From Devosia sp. 2618 (GTDB taxonomy: Bacteria > Pseudomonadota > Alphaproteobacteria > Rhizobiales > Devosiaceae), in the NCBI RefSeq assembly GCF_040546815.1, contig NZ_JBEPOO010000001.1:1302001-1366000 (forward strand): a DNA stretch of 64,000 nucleotides. The letters are read 5' to 3'. A program made the position numbers and the translations under genes. How positions within the stretch are numbered: position 1 is the stretch's first letter; the number at the start of each line of letters is the position of its first letter. Positions 1 to 11,179 of this stretch are shown here, one piece after another. The notes below the pieces were generated by a model. It saw only the letters and a program-made list of their open reading frames with translations. It was not told the DNA's origin and ran no database searches.

Positions 1-464
1 CCCTGCTGTTCGAAATACTCGGCTTCGGTCAGACCGCTATTGGCCAGAACCTGCTTGAACGAGGCTGGATTGAAGGTGCCCACTGCGTTCTGGAACGATG
101 GATCTTCGCGCAGCATCTCGCTGAGCTTGTCTTCCGACACGCCCATGCCAAAGCCGTTGGCCATCTGCGTCAGCGCTGCGTCCTGGGCCATGCTCTGCAG
201 CACCATGCCGGGGATGCCAAAGCTCATGGCCTGCTCGGCGGTCGGCAGCGAACCGATCTGCTGGGCGACCTGATTGAGCTGGTTCTGATAGGCCCGCAGG
301 AACTGCCGCGAGTTGATCTCCTGATCGCCCACACGAGCAATCGTATTGGTGCCAAGATCCGTGATAACGTTGTTGATGCCGAAACCGGCCACGCCTACCA
401 GCAGAAAGCCGCCAAGGATCTTGCCGGGCCAGGATTTTGCAAAAGCACGCAAACTATCGAGCAT
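1..464 (-). CDS. Peptidyl-prolyl cis-trans isomerase (PpiD/SurA-N type), N-terminal part
   Basis: Partial gene running off the left edge; about 154 N-terminal residues are visible from the ATG at 462-464. The protein begins MLDSLRAFAKSWPGKILGGF, with one hydrophobic membrane anchor at about residues 16-35. A SurA_N-like helical region follows (VGDQEINSRQFLRAYQNQLN). This is the usual architecture of PpiD, an inner-membrane-anchored periplasmic chaperone that assists folding of exported proteins. The parvulin domain expected in the middle of the protein lies outside the window, so isomerase activity cannot be judged. It is divergent from tpiA, with a 126-bp shared upstream region. The position beside tpiA and secG is common in Hyphomicrobiales. 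Confidence 0.85.
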   Translation of the reverse strand, partial: MLDSLRAFAKSWPGKILGGFLLVGVAGFGINNVITDLGTNTIARVGDQEINSRQFLRAYQNQLNQVAQQIGSLPTAEQAMSFGIPGMVLQSMAQDAALTQMANGFGMGVSEDKLSEMLREDPSFQNAVGTFNPASFKQVLANSGLTEAEYFEQQ

Positions 465-590
465 CTAAGACGTTCCAATTTGGGCAACACCAGGCTTTAC
501 CGCGACTGCGGGAGCGCACTAGTAATCCATTTTTACAAGCCGGGTTAGGGCAAAGCTGGCCCCGGTGCAAGAGGTAGCAGGAGCTAAAGA

Positions 591-1346
591 GTGACAACCA
601 CAATCACGCCGCTGATCGCAGGAAACTGGAAAATGAACGGCCTGAGGGGGTCTTTGGATGAGTTGACGGCTCTGGCAGGCATGCTCACCACAGGGGAAGC
701 ACCGCGCGCCGTGGTCGTTATTTGCCCGCCAGCCACCATTCTTGCCGCCATTGCCCGCCAGGGCGCCAGTGCCGGTATCCTTGCCGGCGGGCAGGATTGC
801 CATGCCGCGCCGTCGGGCGCCCATACCGGCGATATCTCCGCCAGCATGCTGGTCGATGCCGGTGCCCAATATGTGATCGTCGGTCACTCCGAGCGCCGCG
901 AAGCGCACGGTGAATCAGATGCGGACGTGCGCGCCAAGGCCGAAGCCGCCATCGGGGCAGGGCTCAAGCCAATCATCTGTGTCGGTGAAACCGAAGCCCA
1001 GCGCGATAGCGGGCAGGCGCTCGATGTGGTCGCGGCCCAACTGGCCGGATCGATTCCCGACGCGGCCGAACTGCACGAAATCATCGTCGCCTATGAGCCG
1101 ATCTGGGCCATTGGCACGGGTCGCACGCCGAGCAATGACGATATTGCCGAAATGCACAATTCGATCCGCGACAAACTGGTGCAGCGTTTCGCCGACAAGG
1201 GCGCCTCGGTGCGTATTTTGTACGGTGGTTCGCTCAAGCCCCAGAATGCGCGGGAAATTCTGGCCGTGGATAACGTCAATGGTGGGCTGGTTGGCGGCGC
1301 CAGCCTCTTGGCAAAGGACTTCTACACCATTATCTCCGCAGTCTAG
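591..1346 (+). CDS. tpiA: Triosephosphate isomerase
   Basis: Interconverts dihydroxyacetone phosphate and glyceraldehyde 3-phosphate in glycolysis and gluconeogenesis. The 251-residue length is normal for the family. Visible signatures are the N-terminal substrate Asn12/Lys14 in AGNWKMNG, the electrophile His99 in VIVGHSERR, the catalytic base Glu169 in [11 protein letters not shown] (the loop-6 region), and the phosphate-binding [10 protein letters not shown] and GGLVGGAS segments. The start is a GTG preceded by GGAGC about 8 nt upstream; no in-frame ATG fits the conserved N-terminus. It is followed after 111 bp by secG on the same strand. Confidence 0.97.
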   Translation: MTTTITPLIAGNWKMNGLRGSLDELTALAGMLTTGEAPRAVVVICPPATILAAIARQGASAGILAGGQDCHAAPSGAHTGDISASMLVDAGAQYVIVGHSERREAHGESDADVRAKAEAAIGAGLKPIICVGETEAQRDSGQALDVVAAQLAGSIPDAAELHEIIVAYEPIWAIGTGRTPSNDDIAEMHNSIRDKLVQRFADKGASVRILYGGSLKPQNAREILAVDNVNGGLVGGASLLAKDFYTIISAV

Positions 1347-1457
1347 TGCTGCGCTTGTGCCAGACGGCAGGTCGGAATTTCCGCTCCGCCTCTGGCATTT
1401 GGCGCGCGGGGCGTGTAAGACGCCGCATCTTTTGCTCGACTAATAGACTGAGACACG

Positions 1458-1967
1458 ATGGCTAACGTCCTGATTGTGGCCTATTTGCTGATCGTCCTGG
1501 CGCTGATTGCAGTTATCCTGCTGCAGCGCTCTGAGGGCGGCGCTCTGGGTATTGGCGGCGGCGGCGGTGGCGGCGGTATCATGACCGCACGCGGCTCTGC
1601 CAACCTGCTCACGCGCACCACTGCGATTCTCGCGACGCTGTTCTTCGCGACAGCAATCGGTTTGACGATCCTGTCCGAACTGGATCGTGGCACTTCGGGT
1701 ATTCTCGAACGTGCTGCAGCGTCCCAGGACGGCGCGGCGCCGACCAGCGTGCTCGATGCGCTCAACTCCCTTCAGGGTGGCGGCGCACCGTCTGATCTTC
1801 CTGTTCCCACGAGCGATCCTGTTGCCCCAGCTGGTAGCGATCCCGTGACGCAGGATGTGGTTCCGTCCACGACGTCTGCTCCCGCAGCGCCAGCAACTCC
1901 CGACGCATCGGGCGACCTTCCGGTCCCCGACGCTCCGGAAACGCCGGCCGCTCCGGCCTCGAACTAA
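1458..1967 (+). CDS. secG: Preprotein translocase subunit SecG
   Basis: Small auxiliary subunit of the SecYEG channel in the inner membrane. The 169-residue protein has the expected two membrane segments (about residues 3-22 and 50-72). They are separated by a glycine-rich cytoplasmic loop holding a run of Gly at about residues 33-40 and the conserved LTRTT segment. The C-terminal half, from about residue 85, is a low-complexity Pro/Ala/Ser/Asp tail, as in other alphaproteobacterial SecG proteins. It lies between tpiA and pyrG, a conserved order, and is followed at once by a strong intrinsic terminator. Confidence 0.93.
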   Translation: MANVLIVAYLLIVLALIAVILLQRSEGGALGIGGGGGGGGIMTARGSANLLTRTTAILATLFFATAIGLTILSELDRGTSGILERAAASQDGAAPTSVLDALNSLQGGGAPSDLPVPTSDPVAPAGSDPVTQDVVPSTTSAPAAPATPDASGDLPVPDAPETPAAPASN

Positions 1968-1987
1968 CCGCCGTAAGGCGAACCAAA

Positions 1988-2018
1988 GAGGGGGATGGAA
2001 ACATCCCCTTCTTCTTTT
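1988..2018 (+). terminator. Intrinsic terminator after secG
   Basis: GGGGATG (1991-1997), a GAAA tetraloop and CATCCCC (2002-2008) form a hairpin followed by a T-rich run (TTCTTCTTTTT). It sits 20 bp after the secG stop and ends the tpiA-secG unit before pyrG. Confidence 0.85.
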
Positions 2019-2071
2019 TGTGTAGAGCGTGTTGCGCGCTCTACGAATCGGCGCTGATGTGATTAAGGTGA

Positions 2072-3706
<1,635 letters not shown>

Positions 3707-3723
3707 TCGGATCAAATCACAAG

Positions 3724-3752
3724 CGCCCGCAGCCAAAAGCTGCGGGCGTTTT
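3724..3752 (+). terminator. Intrinsic terminator after pyrG
   Basis: Perfect 10-bp stem CGCCCGCAGC (3724-3733) / GCTGCGGGCG (3739-3748) with a CAAAA loop and a TTTT tail, 17 bp after the pyrG stop. Confidence 0.92.
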
Positions 3753-3871
3753 GTCTAAGTGACCCGGATAGCTGATCGCATTTGCGCCGCCGCTACACCC
3801 ATCCACCGCGTCACCCCGGTCGTGAGCCGAGCGTGTTCATCTCGCGCACTCTCGGCCCGCCCACCGCGCTA

Positions 3872-3953
3872 CCCTCGGGCTTGACCCGAGGGCCTGTGGG
3901 AGAGCCACCAAGTATGGGCTTGGGGAGAGCGACCCTCGGGTCAAGCCCGAGGG
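3872..3953. repeat. Pair of oppositely oriented palindromic intergenic repeats
   Basis: Two copies of one 21-bp palindrome occur 40 bp apart: CCCTCGGG-CTTGA-CCCGAGGG at 3872-3892 and CCCTCGGG-TCAAG-CCCGAGGG at 3933-3953. The loops are reverse complements, so the copies are in opposite orientation. They fill most of the 342-bp gap between pyrG and the DUF4169 gene; nothing else recognisable is in that gap apart from the pyrG terminator. Confidence 0.8.
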
Positions 3954-4048
3954 CAGCAAAGTGGGAAGTGGTAGGAAGCCAATCCAACCGAGCCCCCTCG
4001 CTCCACCCGATCTTCCGTCAGCCCCCGAGCATCTGCTACAATCCCCCC

Positions 4049-4225
4049 ATGGCTGACATCATCAATCTCCGCACCGTCCGCAAACAGAAGGCCCGCGCCG
4101 AAAAGGAAACGCAGGCGGCGCAGAATCGTGTGCTGTTTGGGCGGACCAAGGCCGAGAAGCTGAAGCAAGAGGCCGAGAAAACCCTCGCCGAAAAGGTCAT
4201 CGACGGTCACAAACGCGAGGATTGA
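4049..4225 (+). CDS. DUF4169 family protein, 58 residues
   Basis: Small, highly charged, probably helical protein beginning MADIINLRTVRKQKARAEKE and containing NRVLFGRTKAEK, which is the pattern of the DUF4169 family found in alphaproteobacteria. No function is known. A longer in-frame reading from 3782 exists, but its N-terminal part is made from the palindromic repeats and lacks family similarity, so the internal ATG at 4049 is chosen. It is flanked by the pyrG repeat region and an MFS transporter on the same strand. Confidence 0.75.
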   Translation: MADIINLRTVRKQKARAEKETQAAQNRVLFGRTKAEKLKQEAEKTLAEKVIDGHKRED

Positions 4226-4365
4226 TCGGGTTTTTCCCGCTTTCCGGGTTGTCGCGGGGCGTACTCTGCGTTACGGCTGCGGTACTTGTTAATCGACGGC
4301 GCGAGTTTTCTAGGGGTGGAGGCGCGTCCCGGTGACACCCATCTGATCTTCACCCCGGACTTCTA

Positions 4366-5655
4366 ATGACCACCGCTACTGCCACCAATCCGGTGCCTGC
4401 TTCAGGCAATTCGGCTCGCCGCGTTCTCGCCGCGAGCATGATCGGCACCACCATCGAATTTTTTGATTTCTACATCTACGCCACCGCTGCGGTGATCGTA
4501 TTCCCGCACCTGTTCTTCCCGGCAGGCGATGAGGCTTCGGCGCTGCTGCAGTCGCTGGCGACCTTCGCCATTGCCTTCTTTGCCCGCCCGATCGGTGCGG
4601 CGTTCTTTGGCCATTTCGGCGACAAGATCGGCCGCAAGGCGACCCTCGTCGCGGCGCTCCTGACCATGGGCATATCCACGGTCCTGATCGGCGTGCTGCC
4701 AACCTATGCGCAGATCGGCGTCTGGGCGCCGCTGCTGCTGGCGCTGTGCCGTTTGGGGCAGGGGCTTGGTCTGGGCGGTGAATGGGGCGGCGCCGTGCTG
4801 CTCGCCACCGAAAACGCTCCTGAGGGCAAGCGCGCCTGGTACGGCATGTTCCCGCAGCTCGGCGCACCGGTTGGCTTTTTCTTCGCTACCACGATCTTCC
4901 TCGTGCTCGCCCATTTCATGGGCGATGAGGCCTTCATGTCGTGGGGCTGGCGCATTCCGTTCCTCGCCAGCGCGCTGCTGGTGATCTTTGGCCTGTTTAT
5001 CCGCCTCAAGATCAGCGAAACGCCCGAATTCGCCAAGGCCGTCGAAAAGGCCGAACGCGTTGAAGTGCCATTCGTCACCGTGTTCAAGGACCACAAGCTG
5101 AGCCTGCTGCTCGGCACCATGGCCGCGCTCGCCACCTTCGTTTTGTTCTACATCATGACGGTGTTTTCGCTTAGCTGGGGCACCAATGCCCTGGGCTATT
5201 CGCGCGAAGAGTTCCTGATCCTGCAAATGGTTGGCGTCTGCTTCTTCGGCCTGTTCATCCCGATTTCGGCCGTACTGGCTGACCGCTTCGGCATGCGCCG
5301 CGTCATGGTCGGCGTTTCCATCAGCATCGCCATCTTCGGCCTGCTGCTTGGCCCGCTGTTCGGTTCGGGCAATGTCGTGGGCGTTTTGGGTTTCCTCTGC
5401 ATCGGCTTTGCGTTGATGGGCATGACCTATGGTCCGCTGGGCACTGCACTCGCCGCGCCATTCCCCACCGCCGTGCGTTACACCGGCGCTTCGCTCACCT
5501 TCAACCTCGGCGGCATCTTCGGCGCGTCGCTGGCCCCCTATGTGGCGACCTATCTGGCCGGCACTTATGGCCTCCACACCGTCGGTTTCTACATGATCCT
5601 GGCAGCCTTGGTGACGCTCGTCGCCTTCGGCCTGATCCGCCAGACGTCGGAGTAA
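4366..5655 (+). CDS. MFS transporter, metabolite:H+ symporter (MHS) type
   Basis: A 429-residue membrane protein with about 12 hydrophobic segments. The start NSARRVLAASMIGTTIEFFD followed by FYIYATAAVIVFPHLFF is typical of the MHS branch (ProP, ShiA, KgtP, CitA relatives). The loop 2-3 motif is GHFGDKIGRKATLVAALL, and LGQGLGLGGEWGGAVLLATE follows in TM4. The family imports organic acids, osmolytes or shikimate with protons. The substrate cannot be read from the sequence, and no catabolic gene is adjacent. It stands alone, followed by a palindromic repeat element. Confidence 0.88.
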   Translation: MTTATATNPVPASGNSARRVLAASMIGTTIEFFDFYIYATAAVIVFPHLFFPAGDEASALLQSLATFAIAFFARPIGAAFFGHFGDKIGRKATLVAALLTMGISTVLIGVLPTYAQIGVWAPLLLALCRLGQGLGLGGEWGGAVLLATENAPEGKRAWYGMFPQLGAPVGFFFATTIFLVLAHFMGDEAFMSWGWRIPFLASALLVIFGLFIRLKISETPEFAKAVEKAERVEVPFVTVFKDHKLSLLLGTMAALATFVLFYIMTVFSLSWGTNALGYSREEFLILQMVGVCFFGLFIPISAVLADRFGMRRVMVGVSISIAIFGLLLGPLFGSGNVVGVLGFLCIGFALMGMTYGPLGTALAAPFPTAVRYTGASLTFNLGGIFGASLAPYVATYLAGTYGLHTVGFYMILAALVTLVAFGLIRQTSE

Positions 5656-5718
5656 GATAGTACGGGCTCACCGCAAGGTGGGCCCTCTGAACCTCAGGCT
5701 CACCCGCAAGTCCCCAGT

Positions 5719-5805
5719 AGACCTCATGGTGAGCCTGTCGAACCACGAGGTCGTTGCCGCCATCGTGCCACGACCTCGCCCTTCGACAAGCTCAGGGTGA
5801 GGTCT
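5719..5805. repeat. REP-like inverted repeat, family B
   Basis: Long imperfect inverted repeat: the left arm starts AGACCTCATGGTGAGCCTGT (5719-5754) and the right arm ends AGCTCAGGGTGAGGTCT (5769-5805), with a short spacer. Related copies lie at 19496-19533 (one arm) and 62432-62517 (both arms). It fills the gap between the MFS gene and the VOC pseudogene. The transcript would fold into a long hairpin, but no T-tract follows. Confidence 0.85.
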
Positions 5806-5827
5806 GATGGGGCTTCCTAGCGTCCCC

Positions 5828-6258
5828 TTACCAATCCACCTCACACACAGCGCCGCGTGGCCCAAACTGCATGCTCTCGTCGGTGTACTGGAAAATCTCC
5901 AGCTTCACCCCGTCCGGGTCAGCCGTCCACGACTGCCAGGTATTGTCCGCCCCGCGTTTCTTGTCCGTCACGCTGATGCCCTGCGCCCGCAGATGCAAGA
6001 TCAGCCCATCCAGATCGTCCGTCTCAAAACAGAAATGGTTGATCTGGTTGGTCTCGTCGTAGCGCGCGCTGTCCTTGCTGAACACTTCCACAAAGGTACG
6101 GCCACCAAGGTCGAGGTAAAACCCGATCTTGTCGGCCTTGCGCTCGAAATGAAGGCTGTCTCAAAGCCGAACCCGTCGCGATAGAACGCCTCCGACTTTT
6201 CGAGATCGCGCGAAAAGATGCAGACATGGGCAAGCTGCTTGATGAATGGTTTGGTCAT
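5828..6258 (-). pseudogene. VOC (glyoxalase/bleomycin-resistance fold) protein, frameshifted
   Basis: Two overlapping minus-strand frames together make one VOC-domain protein of about 143 residues. The N-terminal frame from 6258 reads MTKPFIKQLAHVCIFSRDLE and continues to GFGFETAF, then loses similarity. A second frame picks up FERKADKIGFYLDLGGRTFV and runs to the stop at 5828, including INHFCFETDDLDGL and WTADPDGVKLEIFQY (metal-ligand His and Glu positions of the fold). One inserted base near 6150-6153 restores a single frame. This is either a real inactivating deletion or a sequencing error. Related proteins are dioxygenases, lactoylglutathione lyases or resistance proteins; the activity here is unknown. 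Confidence 0.75.
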
Positions 6259-6281
6259 GGGCCTCCTCCGGGGGAATCTGA

Positions 6282-7724
<1,443 letters not shown>

Positions 7725-7741
7725 TACAACAATAAATTTCT

Positions 7742-7785
7742 GAGGCGTGCCGGGGCGAATACATCGCTCAGGCCCGCTTCTTTTT
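7742..7785 (+). terminator. Intrinsic terminator after eno
   Basis: Long hairpin with a few mismatches, GAGGCGTGCCGGGGCGA paired with TCGCTCAGGCCCGCTTC around an ATACA loop, followed by TTTTTGTT. It starts 17 bp after the eno stop. Confidence 0.75.
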
Positions 7786-7847
7786 GTTGATTACCGAAAT
7801 CCAAATTGTGCGTAAGCTTCTCATGGGAATCATGAGGAGGGCTCACA

Positions 7848-8567
7848 ATGTTCCAAAAACTATCTGCAGAAGCATTCGGCACGTTTTGGTTGGTTTTCGG
7901 CGGGTGCGGCGCCGCTGTACTTGCAGCCGGCGTCCCTGACGTCGGTATCGGCTACCTTGGCGTAGCATTCGCGTTCGGCCTGACAGTCTTGACCATGGCC
8001 TATGCCGTTGGCGGCATTTCCGGCGGTCACTTCAACCCGGCCGTGTCGCTCGGCCTCGCCGTTGCCGGCAAGTTTGAATACAAAAACCTGCTGCCATATT
8101 GGGGCGCGCAGCTCGTCGGCGGCATCCTGGGCGCTGCCGTGCTCTATCTTATCGCTTCGGGCAAGGTCGGGTTCGTTGCTGGCGGCTTTGCCTCCAACGG
8201 CTATGATGCACTGTCGCCCGGTGGCTATGGCCTGTTCGCCGCTCTGGTGGCCGAAGTCGTGCTGACGGCGTTCTTCATCATCGTCATCCTCGGCGCAACG
8301 TCCAGCCGCGTACCTGCGGGCTTTGCACCGATCGCCATCGGCCTGTCGCTGACCCTGATCCACTTGATCTCGATCCCGGTCACCAACACCTCGGTCAACC
8401 CGGCCCGCTCGATCGCCGCGGCCATTTTCGCCCAGAACGGCGCTCTTGGCCAAGTCTGGCTCTTCATTGCCGCCCCACTGGTCGGCGCCGCCATCGGTGC
8501 CGTCCTCTACAAGGGCCTGCTCACCCGCAACGAAGCCGCAACCGCTGCAGCAGCACAGCACGCGTGA
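7848..8567 (+). CDS. aqpZ: Aquaporin Z
   Basis: MIP-family water channel of the inner membrane. It has 239 residues and six membrane segments with the two half-helix NPA motifs, [11 protein letters not shown] and [11 protein letters not shown]. The N-terminus ([25 protein letters not shown]) and the residues around the second NPA resemble AqpZ rather than the glycerol facilitators, which usually carry an Asp after the second NPAR. A strong GGAGG lies 8-9 nt before the ATG. The gene is followed by its own terminator. Confidence 0.93.
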   Translation: MFQKLSAEAFGTFWLVFGGCGAAVLAAGVPDVGIGYLGVAFAFGLTVLTMAYAVGGISGGHFNPAVSLGLAVAGKFEYKNLLPYWGAQLVGGILGAAVLYLIASGKVGFVAGGFASNGYDALSPGGYGLFAALVAEVVLTAFFIIVILGATSSRVPAGFAPIAIGLSLTLIHLISIPVTNTSVNPARSIAAAIFAQNGALGQVWLFIAAPLVGAAIGAVLYKGLLTRNEAATAAAAQHA

Positions 8568-8596
8568 TCTGCTAGAAACCGCAAATCGAAATGAAG

Positions 8597-8624
8597 AAGC
8601 CCGGCAGCGATGCCGGGCTTTTTT
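8597..8624 (+). terminator. Intrinsic terminator after aqpZ
   Basis: Perfect stem AAGCCCGGCA (8597-8606) / TGCCGGGCTT (8611-8620) with a GCGA loop and a TTTTTT run, 29 bp after the aqpZ stop. Confidence 0.93.
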
Positions 8625-8628
8625 CATT

Positions 8629-8758
8629 GCCACGCCCTCGTGGTTCGAGGGTCGCTACGCTCCCACCTCACCATGAGGGCTGCTGAAGTAACGCGCTAGA
8701 AGTAGCCCTCATGGTGAGGTGCGAGTTCTTCACGAGCCTCGAACCACGTGGGCGTGGC
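8629..8758. repeat. Composite REP-like repeat, family A
   Basis: Nested inverted repeat. The outer arms are GCCACGCCCTCGTGGTTCGA (from 8629) and its near reverse complement ending at 8758. The inner arms are CACCTCACCATGAGGGCT (about 8664-8682) and AGCCCTCATGGTGAGGTG (about 8704-8722). An almost identical composite lies at 24502-24630, and a short version with outer arms only at 12632-12680. It lies between convergent aqpZ and amn. Confidence 0.88.
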
Positions 8759-8789
8759 ACCATATTTCGTCGTATGCACCAGCCAGACT

Positions 8790-8827
8790 CCTCCTCCTAT
8801 CAGGGGGAGGCGGGGTGGGGGTATCCC
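8790..8827. repeat. REP-like repeat, family C copy
   Basis: CTCCTCCTATCAGGGGGAGG followed by CGGGGTGGGGGTATCCC. The same element, with its flanking CACCAGCCA, occurs twice near 13.1 kb in inverted orientation. It sits just past the 3' end of amn. Confidence 0.8.
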
Positions 8828-8838
8828 GGCAAATAACC

Positions 8839-10314
8839 CTACTGGAACGCCGTCTCGGCAAAGCTACGCAGTTTCCGGGAATGCAGCCGTTCTGCTGGCT
8901 GGTCCCGCAATATCTCCATCGCCCGCAGGCCGATCTGCAGATGCCGATTAACCTGCGTCCGGTAGAAATCCGACGCCATGCCCGGCAGTTTCAGTTCGCC
9001 ATGCAGCGGCTTGTCGGATACGCACAACAGCGTCCCGTAGGGCACGCGGAACCGGAAGCCGTTGGCCGCAATCGTCGCCGATTCCATGTCCAGTGCCACG
9101 GCGCGGGACTGGCTCAGGCGCTGGGTGATTTCGGCCTGGTCGCGCAGTTCCCAATTGCGGTTGTCGAAGGTCGCGACCGTGCCCGTGCGCATGATCTTTT
9201 TGGTTTCGATGCCTTCGGTTTCGGTGATTTCATGCACCGCCTGTTCGAGCGCCACCTGCACTTCGGCCAGCGCTGGAATTGGCACTGATAGGGGAAGATC
9301 GGCGTCGAGCACGTGGTCTTCGCGCACATAAGCGTGGGCCAGCACGTAGTCGCCCAGTTCCTGGCTGTTGCGCAGGCCGGCGCAGTGGCCGAGCATGATC
9401 CAGGCATGCGGGCGCAGCACGGCGATGTGGTCTGTGATGGTCTTGGCGTTGGATGGACCGACGCCGATATTGACCATTGTGATGCCGCGACCGCGATCCG
9501 CTGTCAGGTGGTAGGCCGGCATCTGCGGCGCACGTACGGGCGCAGTGCCCGCCACAGTACCGCCGCGCAGGGCGTTGTCGGTCACCACATTGCCGGGCTC
9601 GATGAAGCTCTGATAGTGCGAATGGCCATCGGCCATGTACTGCTTGGCGATGCGGCAGAACTCGTCGATGTAGAACGCGTAATTCGTGAAGATCACGAAG
9701 TTCTGGAAGTGGCTCGCATCTGTGCCGGTGTAGTGGCTGAGCCGGAACAGCGAATAATCGACGCGCGGCGCGGTGAATGCTGCCAGCGGGTAGGGCCCGC
9801 CGCGGGGCGGCACAAAGGTGCCATTGGCGATTTCGTCGTCGGTATTGCCCAGGTCCGGCGCGTCGAACACGTCGCGCAGCGGAATGTTGAGCGCGTTCAG
9901 CGCATCGCCGTCGATGCGTTCATTGGCCGGCACGGCAAAGTGCAGCGGGATCGGAGTGTCGGACTCGCCGATGTCGATCGTGCCGCCGTGGTTTTTCAGG
10001 ATGACCGTGAACTGCTCCTGGAAATAGGTCCGGAACAGGTCCGGCGCCGTCACCGTGGTGCGGTAGAGGCCAGGCGTATGCAGGAACCCATAGGGCAGGG
10101 TGCTTTCCGACCGGCTATAGCTGGTGGAGCGCACTTCGACCTGCGGATAGCAGGCCCGCACGCGGCCATCGGGAATGCTGCCCTTGGCGAGCGCGGCGAG
10201 ATGGCTGCGGATGAACTCGGTATTGCGGTGATAGAGCTCGGCCAGATATTCCCACGCCTTCTCGGGATCGGTGAAGGATTGTTTTTCGGTGGGTGGGGGG
10301 CTGATCGTCGTCAT
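8839..10314 (-). CDS. amn: AMP nucleosidase
   Basis: Hydrolyses AMP to adenine and ribose 5-phosphate, adjusting the adenylate pool. The 491-residue length matches the family. It has an N-terminal Amn-specific regulatory region (about 1-180, with FTDPEKAWEYLAELYHRN) and a C-terminal nucleoside-phosphorylase-like domain containing VNIGVGPSNAKTITDHIAVL, PHAWIMLGHCAGLRNSQELG, and ALDMESATIAANGFRFRVPYG, the last holding the ribose-binding Met-Glu. The ATG at 10314 is chosen because it begins MTTISPPPTEKQSF, followed immediately by conserved sequence. It stands alone, convergent with aqpZ. Confidence 0.95.
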   Translation of the reverse strand: MTTISPPPTEKQSFTDPEKAWEYLAELYHRNTEFIRSHLAALAKGSIPDGRVRACYPQVEVRSTSYSRSESTLPYGFLHTPGLYRTTVTAPDLFRTYFQEQFTVILKNHGGTIDIGESDTPIPLHFAVPANERIDGDALNALNIPLRDVFDAPDLGNTDDEIANGTFVPPRGGPYPLAAFTAPRVDYSLFRLSHYTGTDASHFQNFVIFTNYAFYIDEFCRIAKQYMADGHSHYQSFIEPGNVVTDNALRGGTVAGTAPVRAPQMPAYHLTADRGRGITMVNIGVGPSNAKTITDHIAVLRPHAWIMLGHCAGLRNSQELGDYVLAHAYVREDHVLDADLPLSVPIPALAEVQVALEQAVHEITETEGIETKKIMRTGTVATFDNRNWELRDQAEITQRLSQSRAVALDMESATIAANGFRFRVPYGTLLCVSDKPLHGELKLPGMASDFYRTQVNRHLQIGLRAMEILRDQPAERLHSRKLRSFAETAFQ

Positions 10315-10616
10315 GGAGCTCTTTCATCTCGCAGGCCCCGGATCAGGCCTGCCTAACGGGCTGAATCGCACCGCATATCCGGCAGCGTTTGTAGCCATTT
10401 CAAATGACAGTTTCTGGGCTTGCCAGCAACTGTGCGGTCAATCCGGCAAAGATTTCACATCCGAGTGATGAGCACTTTTCTTGCCGCATTTACGCACCAT
10501 CTTGATGGGAGTTCACTGGCACGGCAAGCGACCCATGCAAAACCGGTGAGCGAGGAATTTCTGGCTGGCTGCTTGTCCCCCAAGCCCTCAACAGCGCGGT
10601 CGGCCGATTTTCCCCA

Positions 10617-10657
10617 GGGCTGCAAGGACAGAGATGTCGTTGCAGCCCTTTTATTTT
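10617..10657 (+). terminator. Orphan plus-strand hairpin with T-tract
   Basis: GGGCTGCAA (10617-10625) pairs perfectly with TTGCAGCCC (10640-10648), followed by TTTTATTTT. The T-tract is on the plus strand, but both flanking genes (amn and the DUF1801 gene) are on the minus strand. It either ends an unannotated plus-strand transcript in 10315-10616 or is a hairpin that simply abuts the DUF1801 stop. No other feature was recognised in the 336-bp gap. Confidence 0.5.
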
Positions 10658-11091
10658 GCCGCAGGATAGGCCGAACGCATCGTGGAAACCGAAATCTCGG
10701 CCAGCTCCCGCAACACAGCCATGTCGATGTCGCTCAACCGCTTCACATAAAGGCACGCCTTACCCATGCGGTGCTTGCCCAGCTTTCCCAGCAGCCCATC
10801 CCGCCGCGCGATTTCTTCGGGCGAGTAAGTGCCCATCAGATAGATGCTGAACTCCGCCTTGCGCGGCGCAAAGCCGATCAGCGCCGCGTCGCCCTCATGC
10901 CCGCTGGCATACTTGTAATGATACTGCCCAAAGCCAATTCCCGCGCCCCACAAGACGGGTGGCTCGCCCGATACCTCCTGCAGAAGCGCGATCAGCCGGT
11001 AGCTGTCCTCGCGCTTAGCTGCGTCCGGCAGCTGTGCCAGAAACGCATCCACATCGCCGGTATTGGGCTTGTTCTTTTGCTCGTAAGCCAT
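10651..11091 (-). CDS. DUF1801 domain protein
   Basis: Protein of about 146 residues with the DUF1801 / YdhG-like pattern: [17 protein letters not shown] near the N-terminus, then a central [24 protein letters not shown], and [19 protein letters not shown] near the end. The fold is shared with iron-chaperone-like (frataxin-like) YdhG proteins, but the role is unknown. The ATG at 11091 with AAGGAAAG about 10 nt upstream is preferred over a TTG at 11118. It is divergent from folD. Confidence 0.75.
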   Translation of the reverse strand: MAYEQKNKPNTGDVDAFLAQLPDAAKREDSYRLIALLQEVSGEPPVLWGAGIGFGQYHYKYASGHEGDAALIGFAPRKAEFSIYLMGTYSPEEIARRDGLLGKLGKHRMGKACLYVKRLSDIDMAVLRELAEISVSTMRSAYPAAK

Positions 11092-11179
11092 CGCTCGCGC
11101 CGCTTTCCTTTTCGACAACGGTAGACGAACCGCCCGCCGTTTTCTATTGCTGCGCCATTCTCACCATATGGAGGTTCCC

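Noticed and set aside
10315..10650. 6S RNA or SRP RNA in the amn-DUF1801 gap
   Set aside because: The SRP apical motif is absent, and no long closing stem with a central bubble was found; only a generic small-RNA possibility remains.
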